Origin: Isoetes taiwanensis
Lineage: Eukaryota > Streptophyta > Lycopodiopsida > Isoetales > Isoetaceae
DNA length: 64,000 nucleotides
Assembly: GCA_021234155.1 (NCBI GenBank)
Contig: JAJEKV010000034.1
Coordinates: forward strand, 8,538,028 to 8,602,027
Direction of reading: 5' to 3'
Each line of letters opens with the position of its first letter. Within the stretch, counting starts at the first letter, position 1. Both the position numbers and the translations under genes were made by a program. Positions 47,041 to 56,850 of this stretch are shown here, piece after piece. The notes under the pieces were generated by a model that was given only the letters and a program-made list of their open reading frames with translations, did not search any database and had not been told where the DNA came from.

Positions 47041-47737
47041 TATGAAGTAGGCCGATAGAAATACAGAATACATACAACCAAATAATACACAGACATATGA
47101 AAACTAGAACTTTTCCTTCAATAAAAAAGTAATCACTTTACATGCCTCGAAAGTACTTCGTCAAGGCAACATTTTGCCTCATTATTATTACCCTCTTTCC
47201 ATGCTCAACACATTACACACAGAAACCTGACTATGTGATTCTCAGCTACCTCGTGCAAAGCATCAATGGCATTTCCAATGAATTGAGTCACCCCTCCTAG
47301 CATTAGAAAAGCTCTACCAGAATTGTGGTACTTTCTCCTATCCGTCTTCTTCCTAGCATACCTAGTATGAACCTCCTCTCTGCAAATTTTTGCCATCATC
47401 AGTTTCGGAAATACCTACTCTACGTGATTCTGGACGTGCTGGAACTCCCGAATCCACCTCAACTTTGGCTTAAATGGCTGGCCCTTCTTCTTAAGCTTCG
47501 AAGTACCTTTACAGAGAACCTGTTTCTTCTGCAGCTGCATACGCTGATTGATTTCCTCCTACATCTACTAGGTTGCGTAGTCTCAAAAGTCGTCTCAATC
47601 TCAAGAGCCACCACTATTTCCGGTACTACGGTGACAGGTACAACCTTTACCGGAACTGAAGCTGGTACTCCATCTATTCCAATGACATCACCTCCAATCC
47701 GAACTGTCATAAGGATATCCTGGACAGGGATATCTTG

Positions 47738-47822
47738 AGACGAACATCCAGATCAGAAACATTATGAATATGAACATCCTGAACATGAACATCCAGGTCA
47801 GGAACATCCTGATGTTCGTCCT
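47738..47822. repeat. 'gaacatcc' minisatellite with inverted ends
   Basis: Repeated 'gaacatcctga / gaacatccag' units. The array starts 'gacgaacatc' and ends 'gatgttcgtc', making its ends complementary. Confidence 0.65.
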
Positions 47823-48210
47823 AGTTTTGCTTAGGATCCTCAGTGTCTATCTGAGTTCCAAGCATATCTGGCATGGATATTTCATCTAATAAACCAATCT
47901 TCGGCGCACTCTGAGGACGTTTGATTAGGTAGTCTATCTCGTTACCTAACACCATCAAACTGCCTATTGTTGGCGTCAAGGATGCCATCAGCCTTGGCCA
48001 CATGACGAAGGATTCGAATGCCTCATTTAAGTTGTTGGCTCGTATCGAAGGAACATGTAACTGAGTCTCTGGTTCAACTAGACACTCCATGACACAAACC
48101 TCTCCGTACAAACCGATTAAATGGCCAGAAGGAAACAAATATATACGCCTTGCCTCAGATGTCTTGTCTTTGTATATCTCCTCTGCCACATTGGCAACAT
48201 TCTAAATTAT
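47821..48210 (-). pseudogene. Possible CACTA accessory-type frame with WP motif
   Basis: Minus-strand frame 48189-47821 contains 'ARRIYLFPSGHLIGLYGEVC', 'VMECLVEPETQLHVPSIRAN' and 'LNEAFESFVMWPRLMASL'. The layout (a short beta region, then a linker, then 'A...V.WP') resembles the C-terminal module shared by many plant En/Spm-type transposon proteins. The match is by pattern only, and I cannot exclude a host gene exon. It lies on the same strand as the frames upstream at 48.8-52.1 kb. Confidence 0.35.
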
Positions 48211-48524
48211 AGTGTTGAGACCTGCTTGCTGAATAATTTTTGGCTCGGAAGACTCTGCTCTGTGCTGGTTATCAGATGCACTGGCATAGTTACTGGCGCT
48301 GCCCTCAGAATAGTGCCCATTTTGTGAGCGCCCAGATAGTGCTTCGTTTTGTGATATTTGATTCTTGACATCGTTAAATCCAGCATTGCCACTATTTTGG
48401 GCCTCAATCTCTGAACTATAATGCGATAAATGAGTGGACAAAGTTGATAAATCTCTAATGTAATGTCTTTAATACCATTGTTACTGTGTGAAACACACAA
48501 CGGATTGGCGCAAAAGTGACATGA

Positions 48525-48610
48525 CTTCGCACCGTAGCCATGGTGCAAATATATGTCAGTTACAAGCATTGATAACATGTATTTCGCGTCGTGGCGACGA
48601 TGGGAGTAAA
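48525..48610. repeat. Palindrome cluster II (two copies)
   Basis: Copies at 48525-48550 ('ttcgcaccgtagccatggtg') and 48582-48610 ('tttcgcgtcgtggcgacgat'), again about 57 bp apart, belong to the same family as cluster I. Confidence 0.7.
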
Positions 48611-48724
48611 ATACAACCGTCAAACCAAACAAAATGAACCTACAGTGTATGTTCGAAATAACACGATAGAGAAAAGACAAGTCTTAGCATTTAATTGAAA
48701 TTGGTTACAACTTCATTTTTTTAG

Positions 48725-49080
48725 AAACAAGAAAGTCGTAAACTTCTTCTTTCAAGTCGGACTCCTGGAGACCAGCATCCAACAAGTCTATAAGACGATG
48801 AATCTGCGGCTCCCTCTCTTCTCAAGTCAGTCGAATTATAGCCTTATCCATCTCGGACAAGGCCAATGCAACTCGATTGGCAGCGAAAGAATACATATTA
48901 AAGCCATCAAAAACATGTACGGCAATATCTCTCCTGAAAGCCACTACTCGATCAGAATTGGCAGGTAATGGGACGTGACTTCCAATCAACGAGAAGGCCT
49001 TCAGTTTCAAAACCTCCTCAGGTCCAGATAGGCTGTACCTGGAATGGGGCACAACGATTTCTCCCGTACGAAGGTAGCCT
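48725..49080 (-). CDS. Unrecognised exon-like frame
   Basis: The minus-strand frame at 49080-48822 ('EVLKLKAFSLIGSHVPLPAN', 'DRVVAFRRDIAVHVFDGFNM') continues after a stop into 'HRLIDLLDAGLQESDLKEEV' (about 48800-48740). Amino-acid texture is protein-like and leucine-regular, suggesting a real past exon. No family recognised. It may belong with the frames at 49.9-52.1 kb. Confidence 0.35.
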
Positions 49081-49287
49081 ATATAGTGGGTGATACTTGC
49101 ATCTCACCCAAGGATGACCCTATCATGTCTAGCACAAAAATTGTCCACAAAAATTTCATGCACAATACATGCAATTGTTCATAGGTACTTAACAAAATAA
49201 GCAAAGCCATGGCTAGCTTATCTTCACTTCATCAGATTCAATAACATGTTTGGTAGCAATGTTGATCAAAGACCTGGAGGAGCTTGA

Positions 49288-49887
49288 TCATGGAATAAAT
49301 TACTAATCGCATATTTTTTATTAGCCATAATGGTTTTAGCTAGACTTGCCCACGATTAATCTCAAAACTTTCTGTGGTTTAGCTAAACTCTAGTCATTTT
49401 CCCTCTCCTACTTTTTAGCATTTAGCCAAACTAACCCAAAATTCATCCCAAATATTTCTGTGGTGTGGCCAACAAAAAACATCAAGCTAAAAATTGCTAT
49501 ACATTTTTTCAATTGTTTCCATTTATTTTGGTCATTTTCTTTATGAAAATATTCTAAAACAATGTCAGTTAGCTAAGTGTAGGCCTCAAATTATTCCATA
49601 GATGCTAAAGATAAATTACGAATTATATATTTCTTATAAACTAGAATGATATTAGCTAAACTAGCTTGAAATTCATTCTAATTTAGCTAAATAATACAAA
49701 ATTTCACTCGCTCACTTTCTAGCATTTTGCTAAAGAAATCGAAGGCTGATGCAGACGGTGCAAAAAAAGTTAAGCTAAAATTATTATTATTTTTTCCAAT
49801 TTTTTCAATTTACTTTAGCCAATATTTTTTGAAAATATGCTAAAAAATTGCCAAATGGCTAAGTTTAGCCCATCAATTATTCCATGA
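49288..49887. mobile_element. MITE-like element with doubled body
   Basis: The termini are inverted: 'TCATGGAATAA' at 49288-49298 and 'TTATTCCATGA' at 49877-49887. The 600-bp body is two related halves (49293-49604 and 49606-49885), each beginning near 'ataaatta(c)' and ending in 'attattccat', and each with 'ttagctaaact' and 'cacttt.tagcattt' words in the same order. It is AT-rich and non-coding. The TSD is unclear, so the superfamily is open. Confidence 0.6.
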
Positions 49888-49902
49888 GTTTGATTCCCTT
49901 TT

Positions 49903-50800
49903 TTATTGACCTTCTCCAATATCTTTAGCTTCTGAAGAACTCGCCTCGAACTTTACTTCTGAGACTTCCTTCAAGCCCATTTCTGCCATCTCCAGAACCC
50001 TATCAAAAGAAATCTTTAGAGCTACTGAAGCTCCATCATAGGTTAATGCTTCGTTCAGCTCCCTTGGCACTTCTGGCTCGAAGTCGATGAAGTCATCTAG
50101 ACCTACAACAAAAGCATAGATCTGTCCAAGGATCTCATCTTCCCTCAAACCAATAATGGAAGATATATCGTGGACAAGCAAATTGTCCTTCCCTCCTATG
50201 TTAATTGGTAGAGCTTCCGTGATACCCCATCTATCAAGTTTCTCTTCATGCTCGGCTTCATCTTTTCATCCTTGTCCTCGTCTAGCTTTTCTACCAGTTC
50301 CTTCTCTTTGTCTGCATCAAAAATCTTCTCTACAGATGAATAAGGTTTTGCAATAGCCTTCACTTGTGGTTCCTTTTGACCGCATAGATCATGTAAGTAG
50401 CAAACATGATGTCAATTGGATATAAATTATCCTTTCCATCCTTCTCACATAAGTCAGATGGTAGCCTCTTGAATGACCTTCAAAACTTATCATGATCAGC
50501 TTTGGAAAACAGCTTCAGAAAGGACTTCAAACTCAATACAACCTTCTCATTGAGAGAGAAGGACATGCTTCACCTTCTGCCACGGCTATGAACCTTCGAA
50601 TATACTAACCATACACGTCAATGTGTTTGTTTACCTCAGAAACTATGTCCACCATCAGAAAAGTATTATTATATACTATAGTACCATCGGCGGGGTTTTC
50701 AAGTTGCTTAGCAAATTCTTCTGGGTGTGATAGACGATGCTCAGCTTCCTTCCTGACAGCACGAAACTAAGAGCTCATGAAAGTCTAGAATTGTCATATA
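49903..50800 (-). CDS. Unrecognised minus-strand frames, acidic
   Basis: Pieces in two frames: about 50755-50650 ('EFAKQLENPADGTIVYNNTF', 'MVDIVSEVNKHIDVYG') and 50181-49903 ('MLVHDISSIIGLREDEILGQ', 'VVGLDDFIDFEPEVPRELNE'), ending Ser/Glu-rich. They read like protein-coding exons of an acidic protein, broken by stops. No domain recognised. Confidence 0.35.
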
Positions 50801-51032
50801 TCGCGCCATAACCATGGTGCAAAAAGACCTTATACGCCTACATAAACAAGGCGTGGCCACGGTGCGGTATTTGCAAAAATAAAATGGTGCGAAATGTCAA
50901 AAACTATATCTATATATTTATATATTGTTAACTGAATTTTGCATATGGTGGTTTATTGCACCATGGCCACGGTGCGAAACTACACACGACCACACAAACT
51001 AAGCATGTTTCGCACGGTGTCCACGGTGCTAA
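50799..51032. repeat. Palindrome cluster III (four copies)
   Basis: Copies at 50799-50825, 50846-50872, 50955-50980 ('ttgcaccatggccacggtgc') and 51007-51032 ('tttcgcacggtgtccacggt') belong to the same 26-bp palindrome family. Spacing is about 50 bp within each pair. Confidence 0.75.
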
Positions 51033-51086
51033 CTTTGCATAGTTATTGGCAGACAACATTGGGATTTGAACCTAGTAACACCATTG

Positions 51087-52260
51087 TTATTTATTATTTT
51101 CAGTTAAAGAAAGTACAACATGAGGCATACAGAGTTTTGTCATATAAAACTCTTCTCTGCGTTTTCCTACCTTGACATCGTCCACTAAAAAATTGAAGAA
51201 GTTTAAGTCACATTCTGATTCCAAAATAGTTCTTACATCAAATAAAGACCATGCTTCTTCGACTTTTAAAATTTTAAACAATTGACCACTTTTAAAGATG
51301 GAAATATCAATGGCCGCAGAATAGCTACTATCAGCATCGTCTTGTTTCACCATAACCCATATCCATCTACTCCCTTCTTTACTTCCTTCCATCTTATGTA
51401 TTTGAAGGTAATGTATACTATTTGCTTTCAAATACAATATGTAATTTGAATGCTTTCTTTCTTTATCCTGCAATCTACCTTCTCAACTCCTTCATGCAGC
51501 CCAGACGACCATTCTTCACATAAAAGTTTATCCAGAAACAACTGATAATCATTTACAGTAATCATTTTTGATGTCTTCTTGACATTCTCGACATCCTTGA
51601 ACAATGCAATAAACATGTCGATAGCTACATTTACCTTCAGGTATCCACATACTCTGCCTTTCTTCTTCAAAGCAGTGAAAATTTCCTGTGACAATTTAAT
51701 CTTGGCAGGAAATATAGAAATAGAATCCATTGGGCAAAAAACTAAGCTATGAGAGTGGGGACAATGGTAAGTCCATAATTTTGCTTTTTCGAGGATAATA
51801 CTTATATCTTAAGAACCAAATCCCCCTTTCCCCCAGCTGCACTTCTATTTGACCTTCAAACAGCAAGGATCTAATATCATAATAGAAAGCATGAAAGATG
51901 CTTTCTTTGGAGCTCGATGGTTGCAGATCCCGCACGTCTTAAATACAGATCCCTGAGATACCAGAAACCCAATTAGTTGATTTCATGAATAAATAATGAA
52001 AGACAGATTGAAACTCACAATTAGCACGCAGCTCGGGAAAATTACGTCGAGATCTTATTTTTTCTTTCCCCATGTCTGACGGTGTGGATAGGTCCTGACC
52101 TGGATGTATATTCCACTCTAACTTCAAATCCAACAACAATAGCCTTTGATCACCCGGTGAGGACCTCTGAGTGGCAGTCTAATTGTTATGAAACTACCAA
52201 GAGATATACTGAAGTACTCGAAATCGTTCTCATCTGTGACAAGCTAATCGCCATCTAAAA
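51087..52260 (-). CDS. 5' part of an unrecognised gene or relic (minus strand)
   Basis: Behind a core promoter-like region at about 52.4 kb, minus-strand exon-like frames run from 52260 down. They are a segment with 'DENDFEYFSISLGSFITIRL' (about 52230-52170), 51935-51747 ('AFYYDIRSLLFEGQIEVQLG'), 51730-51428 ('LSQEIFTALKKKGRVCGYLK', 'ITVNDYQLFLDKLLCEEWSS') and 51473-51087 ('FKILKVEEAWSLFDVRTILE'). Several reading frames are used and stops separate them. This fits either exons with short introns or a decayed gene. I recognise no family. It may be one unit with the frames down to 47.8 kb. Confidence 0.35.
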
Positions 52261-52359
52261 GAAACCGGCAAGCTAATTAGAATCTGAATTAGATAAAATC
52301 ACAGAACTAGAATGGATTGAGAGCATACGAGCAAATCGAGACTGAGAGACGCAAAACAG

Positions 52360-52402
52360 GCGGCTTGGGGAGGGAGGGAGGGAGGGGGAAGGGGTACTTA
52401 TA
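52360..52402 (-). promoter_or_regulatory. Candidate plant core promoter (TATA box and Y patch)
   Basis: On the minus strand TATAAG (52402-52397) is followed by a pyrimidine patch, 'ccttccccctccctccctcc' (52391-52370), and then a leader-like stretch 'gcgtctctcagtctcgattt'. A TATA box plus downstream CT-rich patch is a common plant arrangement. It faces the minus-strand frames at 52.2-51.1 kb. Confidence 0.5.
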
Positions 52403-52409
52403 CACACCC

Positions 52410-53215
52410 CAGACATTTGGGCGGTTATTTAAGACGGAAATAATTTGTAATTATTGCTTCCCACCCACTGAACCTCCAGGGTAGGTAGGTAAGGAAAATG
52501 CCGAACTTCTACCTTCACGACACTTAGCATTAAAAGGCATGCATAAAAAAGGGTTGTATGCGCTCATATTTTTATTGGCCGCCTGATTTTTGCCATGGCA
52601 TCGAGCTTGGGACAATAAGTGATCCCACCAAACCTCTAATGCTTATAGAATTAGAGAAAATATAAATATGTAAAAAAACCAAGCTGCAACCCCAAATATT
52701 CATTTACTATTGTTAACAACCTCTAATGTTTTTAGAACATAAGAGAATAAGACTTGTTCTACTTCCAGCCATTTTGCTTGCAAAACTGCATGGTCTTGAA
52801 GCTAGTGACTTCTACTAATATGGCAAGGCATAATTACATCAAACGATACAACATTTGATTCGATGCATACAATACAAAGTTCACATACCTTTGCTTGGAC
52901 ATCAGGATGATGTGCCAATCTAAAGAGGACTCTATTAAGAAGGTGCTCATTGTCAAAAAACTATGATAGAACATTCCAATTAAATTGCCATTAATATCTC
53001 GGAGTGTGAGGGAAGATTTTGAATCTCTAGGAATAAAACCAATAAGATAATTTATGAATTCTTATAAAAATGAAGATTCTTCGGGCACAAAGTCTGAACT
53101 TGCCCCTGCCTTGCTTCCACCATGTACATCATCCTCTGCCTCACTTGGTTCTTCTTCTCTACAATTTGTAATATTTCTCTTAGCATAGTTTGCAACATAT
53201 TGTCGTATACTTTCT
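52410..53215. other. Intergenic; nothing recognised
   Basis: AT-rich sequence with no frame above 67 codons and no recognised motif. Confidence 0.5.
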
Positions 53216-53221
53216 GAAATG

Positions 53222-54075
53222 CAATGGTTCTATTCAACATGAATAGAACCATCATTCTTGGAAACGGGACGCCTTATTTGGATCAGGTCTCTTTTGGCTC
53301 CTTTCCCCCCTATATATGCTGATTTGATTTGATTTTTTTTGTATAGGATCTTTCCCAAGAAAGGTCCCTCGGGTTAATCCCTTATGGCTTCATTTTGTTT
53401 CTTTTAGTTCTCCTCATGCTTTCAATTATATTCAGGCCTATGGGAAGTCATCTTATGTCCCTTGTCCTTTGCTGAGACATCACTTCTTCAACTTATCATC
53501 GTTAGCTCCTTGTTGCGATATCATTCTGTTTCCTTACCCTAGTGTTCTGGCCTTCTATTATTTAGCCTATGTTCGTCACCTGGTTTTCCTTTTACCTACG
53601 TGGTTCTTCTGCTTCTTTAGTTCCATTGCGCATATCTGTTATTTTGGTTGATTCCTCATTGCTTCGTAGTCTGTCTAATCTATTTTGTTGTGTTAGTTTT
53701 AGTTGCACTCTGTTTGCATTAGATCGTTGGCGTCATGCATTTCCATAGTTGGCATCCATTTCTTGTTTGGTTGTCTTTACATATTTCCTTGTTGCCATAT
53801 TGCTCCTTGACTCCACTTCTTTTGCTTTATTCTTTATCCTTTTATCTTGATTCTTAGGGTGGTTATCTCCACTATACTTTATGGTCCCTCATACCTTCGG
53901 TCTTGTTGAGTTTGAGATTGTTCCTCTTCTGTCGGATGTTGATGTTTTGTGCATAAAACCTTTCCCAAGGATGCAATGGTTCTATTCAACATGAATAGAA
54001 CCATCATTCTTGGGAAAGGAGTGCCTTTTTCGGCTCAGGCCTCATTTTGATCCTTTCTTCCCTATATATACTGTG
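53222..54075 (+). repeat. Two direct copies of a hairpin/TATA block
   Basis: Copy 1 (53222-53330) and copy 2 (53971-54075) both start 'gcaatggttctattcaacat', continue 'gaatagaaccatcattcttgg', and reach 'ccctatatat(g/a)ctg' about 90 bp later. Within each, GGTTCTATTCA / TGAATAGAACC form an 11-bp perfect hairpin with a 3-nt loop. The layout resembles a terminal repeat or promoter duplicated about 750 bp apart. The DNA between has no coding content, so a TRIM-like element or a promoter duplication are both possible. Confidence 0.6.
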
Positions 54076-54420
54076 TTCTCTCTCTCAGTTCTCATCGGCA
54101 TTCTCTCTGAGCTGGATCTTTGATTCTTGCTGTCAGCTTCCCTTCCCTCCTGCCCTTTTATCTCTTGAGGTCATTGAGTGGTTGTTTGTGTTTAGGTCTG
54201 TGTTGCTTGCATAGGGAGGATCTATGTACATGTGGTTGCTCAACCCTCTTTGTTCTGATGGTTGTTGTCATGATAGGTTGGGCCGTGGATTGTGGCTTGG
54301 TTCATCATCTCTCATATTCTTTCTCGGCGTAGCATTGTGACTTCTGAGTAGCACCTTTTGGGTTCTCTCTTTTTCTGTGGGGTTATTCCTTCGAATTTTT
54401 CCCATTGGTCGTGCTTCTAT

Positions 54421-54454
54421 TCTCTCTCTCTCCCTCCCTCCCTCCCTCCCTCCC
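54421..54454. repeat. (TC)n/(TCCC)n microsatellite
   Basis: Run of TC followed by about six TCCC units. Confidence 0.9.
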
Positions 54455-54821
54455 GTCATAGCACTTGTCGCTTCTGGATAGGCTCCAAAGTCTGTTACGT
54501 CGCCTTGCCTTTGCTTCGTGGCAAGTAGCGACAACAAAAATTTGGTCGCATTATCTCTTCCCCAGCATTATTTCGTCCTTAAAGTGGGGACGGTAATGGG
54601 GATGCACCCTTAAAGTGGTTTTTACCTCATGTTTCATATGTCCTTACGAAAGAAGAAAAATAGCTTTACAGAGTGTGAAATCTCCAACATGATTATCCTC
54701 TAATTTCAAAAAATATGTAGCAAATAGAAAGCTCAAATCGATGAAATCACATGATTATTATATTGTTCTTTAGCAGTTCCTTCCTTTAGCTATATGTGAT
54801 TCTCTAGGAGAAGGAGAAAGA

Positions 54822-55045
54822 ATGTCAATGTTAAGACTCAGTACTTTGTTTAAGCGAATTACTGCAAAAGAGGTTCATTTAAATGAGATGAGTAACTTGA
54901 AAAGGGAAGCTGTAAATGTGCTATGCTTACTTGAGAAGCATTTTCCACCATCCTTTTTCACAATCATGACATATCTCATCATACATCTAGCTATTTGTGG
55001 GCATGTGACTGCACGATGGATGTGTCCCATAAGAGATTCTTAAGC
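54822..55045 (+). pseudogene. CACTA transposase-linked DUF4218 fragment
   Basis: The plus-strand frame reads 'LSTLFKRITAKEVHLNEMSN', 'LKREAVNVLCLLEKHFPPSF' and 'FTIMTYLIIHLAICGHVTARW'. The 'L...FPPSFF.IM.HL..HL...G.V.ARWM.P' pattern is characteristic of DUF4218, the module following the TNP2 transposase domain in plant En/Spm (CACTA) elements. Only this 73-codon piece is present, with no TNP2 core. A short deletion appears between 'IIHLA' and 'CGHV'. It ends against the lectin kinase exon. Confidence 0.75.
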
Positions 55046-55490
55046 AGTTCCATGGATGCAATTTGGTTGGCTTGTTTATTATTTGGAGACCATGCTAGTG
55101 TTTTATCAGAATCTAACAGGTCAAGGGCACCATTGCTATTGATGGAAAGAGTAGCACCCAGTTTGACTGGATGGTCTCTGTTGGCACTCCGTACCAGCAT
55201 CCCAATCTCGTGGCTTTCAGCATTCTCACCATCATAATGACGGACAGAGTATATAGATCAGACTCCTCATGCCGAACAAAACCCAAGGAGAATGTTTTGT
55301 TCTGGCTCTGGATTTTGTACCCCTCATTACTGAGATAGGTGAACTTTACATCGTCCACTATGCTATATTCTTCAGTTCCATTGTTGCTTACAACCCAGTT
55401 ATGTGAGAGGGTAATCTTTGCAGCTGCTACAAATTGAATCAAGAAAACCCAACTCCAAAAGAATAGAGAATTTTTTTTTACCTCAACCAT
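55046..55490 (-). pseudogene. G-type lectin S-receptor-like kinase, N-terminal exon fragment
   Basis: The minus-strand frame starts at Met 55490 with a signal-peptide-like segment ('SLFFWSWVFLIQFVAAA'). B-lectin features follow: 'NKTFSLGFVRHEESDLYTLS' (about 55310-55250), then after one frame change 'SANRDHPVKLGATLSINSNG' (55185-55126) and 'ALDLLDSDKTLAWSP' (55125-55080). In intact receptors this extracellular mannose-binding-lectin domain precedes S-locus glycoprotein, PAN, transmembrane and kinase domains. None of those follows, because the sequence runs into the DUF4218 fragment. One frameshift plus truncation make it a relic. Confidence 0.75.
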
Positions 55491-55859
55491 ACTGAACTAT
55501 GGAGGTAGCTATCATATGTTGCAGCTCCCTTACTTTTGAAGGTGCCCCAGTCTCTAGCCAGTATGCGACATTTGTTGTTGTTCGTGCTGCGGAGGCAGGC
55601 CATGTTTCCAGCACAGAAGGCCGGCAGTGCGCCATTCAGAGCATTTTAAATAAACTTCTGCGATTTTAGTTTGGTATTTGGGAATCAGTGGTTAGGACTA
55701 TGATTTTGATGTCGTATTGTATGAAAAAGGGTATATTTTGGGACGTTTGAGCAGCTTAATTGCATTTAGTGGTCGCCTATTTTGGGCTGTTTTTTGGATG
55801 TTTTTTTTTCTGCTATTGTTAGGAGCTCGGATTTCTAGGACGTGGATAAGTCTTCACGC

Positions 55860-56850
55860 CACTATCTATATTTAGCGCATAGCAGGGGCGGATTGTGGAG
55901 GGAGAGCATGGCCGGTTCTTGGAGCTGAATAGGGGAGATGCAGATGCGGAAGGCATGCAGGCATTGGTAGGCATTGCAGAAGAAAGCTTCTTGGTTTAGA
56001 ATAGGTTGTTTAATAGGGCGGCAAATGCCTGAAATGGGAGGCGCCCAAGAAGATCTGGGCCTGCAGGAAGCGTTGCTTGCTTCTGGGTTTGCTTGCTTTG
56101 CTTGCAGAGCAGGGGCTCCAGGGGACTTCCAGGGGCTTCCGAGGCGTGGATAGAAATGGATGCTCCTTTTTTTTTTGGCTGGGGTAGCGGAGCAGAGGCA
56201 GAGGTATGGCGATGAAGAGGTAGGGAGGTATGGCGATGGAGGTAGGGAGGTATGGCAGAGAGCTATGGCGATGAAGCCCACAGCGGTTGAAGCCATCGGC
56301 TATGGCTTGTAGCTTTGCTGCTATAGCTTTGCTTGTAGCTTTGCTGTTTCCTGTTTGGTGCTGTTTGTTGTTTGCTGTCTGACTTGCTTTGTCTGGCAGT
56401 AGAGTAGAAGGGTTCTGGTGAGGCCGACATGGCCTGGAGGTTCGAATCCTCCAGCCCTGCTGTAAACAGCCATGTCTGTACAGGTGAAGATGATTGATTC
56501 CGAGGTTCAAGCAGCAGCAGCAGGATTCATTCAAGCAGCAACAGGATTCATTGAAGCATTTCGAAATTTTGGATTGACTGAAGCTTCTTGCGGTGAGGAT
56601 TGCAAAGCTTCTTGAGGTGAGGCAAAGCTTCTTGCAAAGCGTAGGTTGTTTAATAGGGCCCAAGAAGATCTGGGTCTCCCGTTGATGGATCCCATCTGAT
56701 TGCTCTGCCGGTCTGCATGGTCTGCGTATCCGGGATTATTTTTTATGGAGACCTTAGGAAATGGCAGGCCAATTTTTCTCCAAAAAGATACTGCCCGTTG
56801 ATCTGGCATCGTACCCAGGATATGCTCCAGATCCACGGCTGAGATTTAAC
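55860..56850. other. GC-richer unrecognised region with internal duplication
   Basis: More G-rich than its flanks, with long minus-strand frames (144 and 217 codons) of low-complexity, cysteine- and serine-rich composition that I do not believe. 'aggttgtttaatagggc' plus 'cccaagaagatctggg' occurs at 56003-56059 and again at 56643-56674. A tRNA-like T-arm lies at 56434-56454: 7-bp stem CTGGAGG/CCTCCAG, loop TTCGAAT, with the box B word GGTTCGAATCC. No full cloverleaf can be drawn. Confidence 0.4.

Noticed and set aside
56400-56470. tRNA gene
   Set aside because: Only a T-arm-like hairpin is present. No matching acceptor 5' strand, D-arm or anticodon arm could be drawn.
56010-56663. 217-codon minus-strand frame
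   Set aside because: Composition is repetitive (Ser/Cys/Leu with internal duplications of 'NESCCC'-like words), follows local G-rich repeats, and matches no family.
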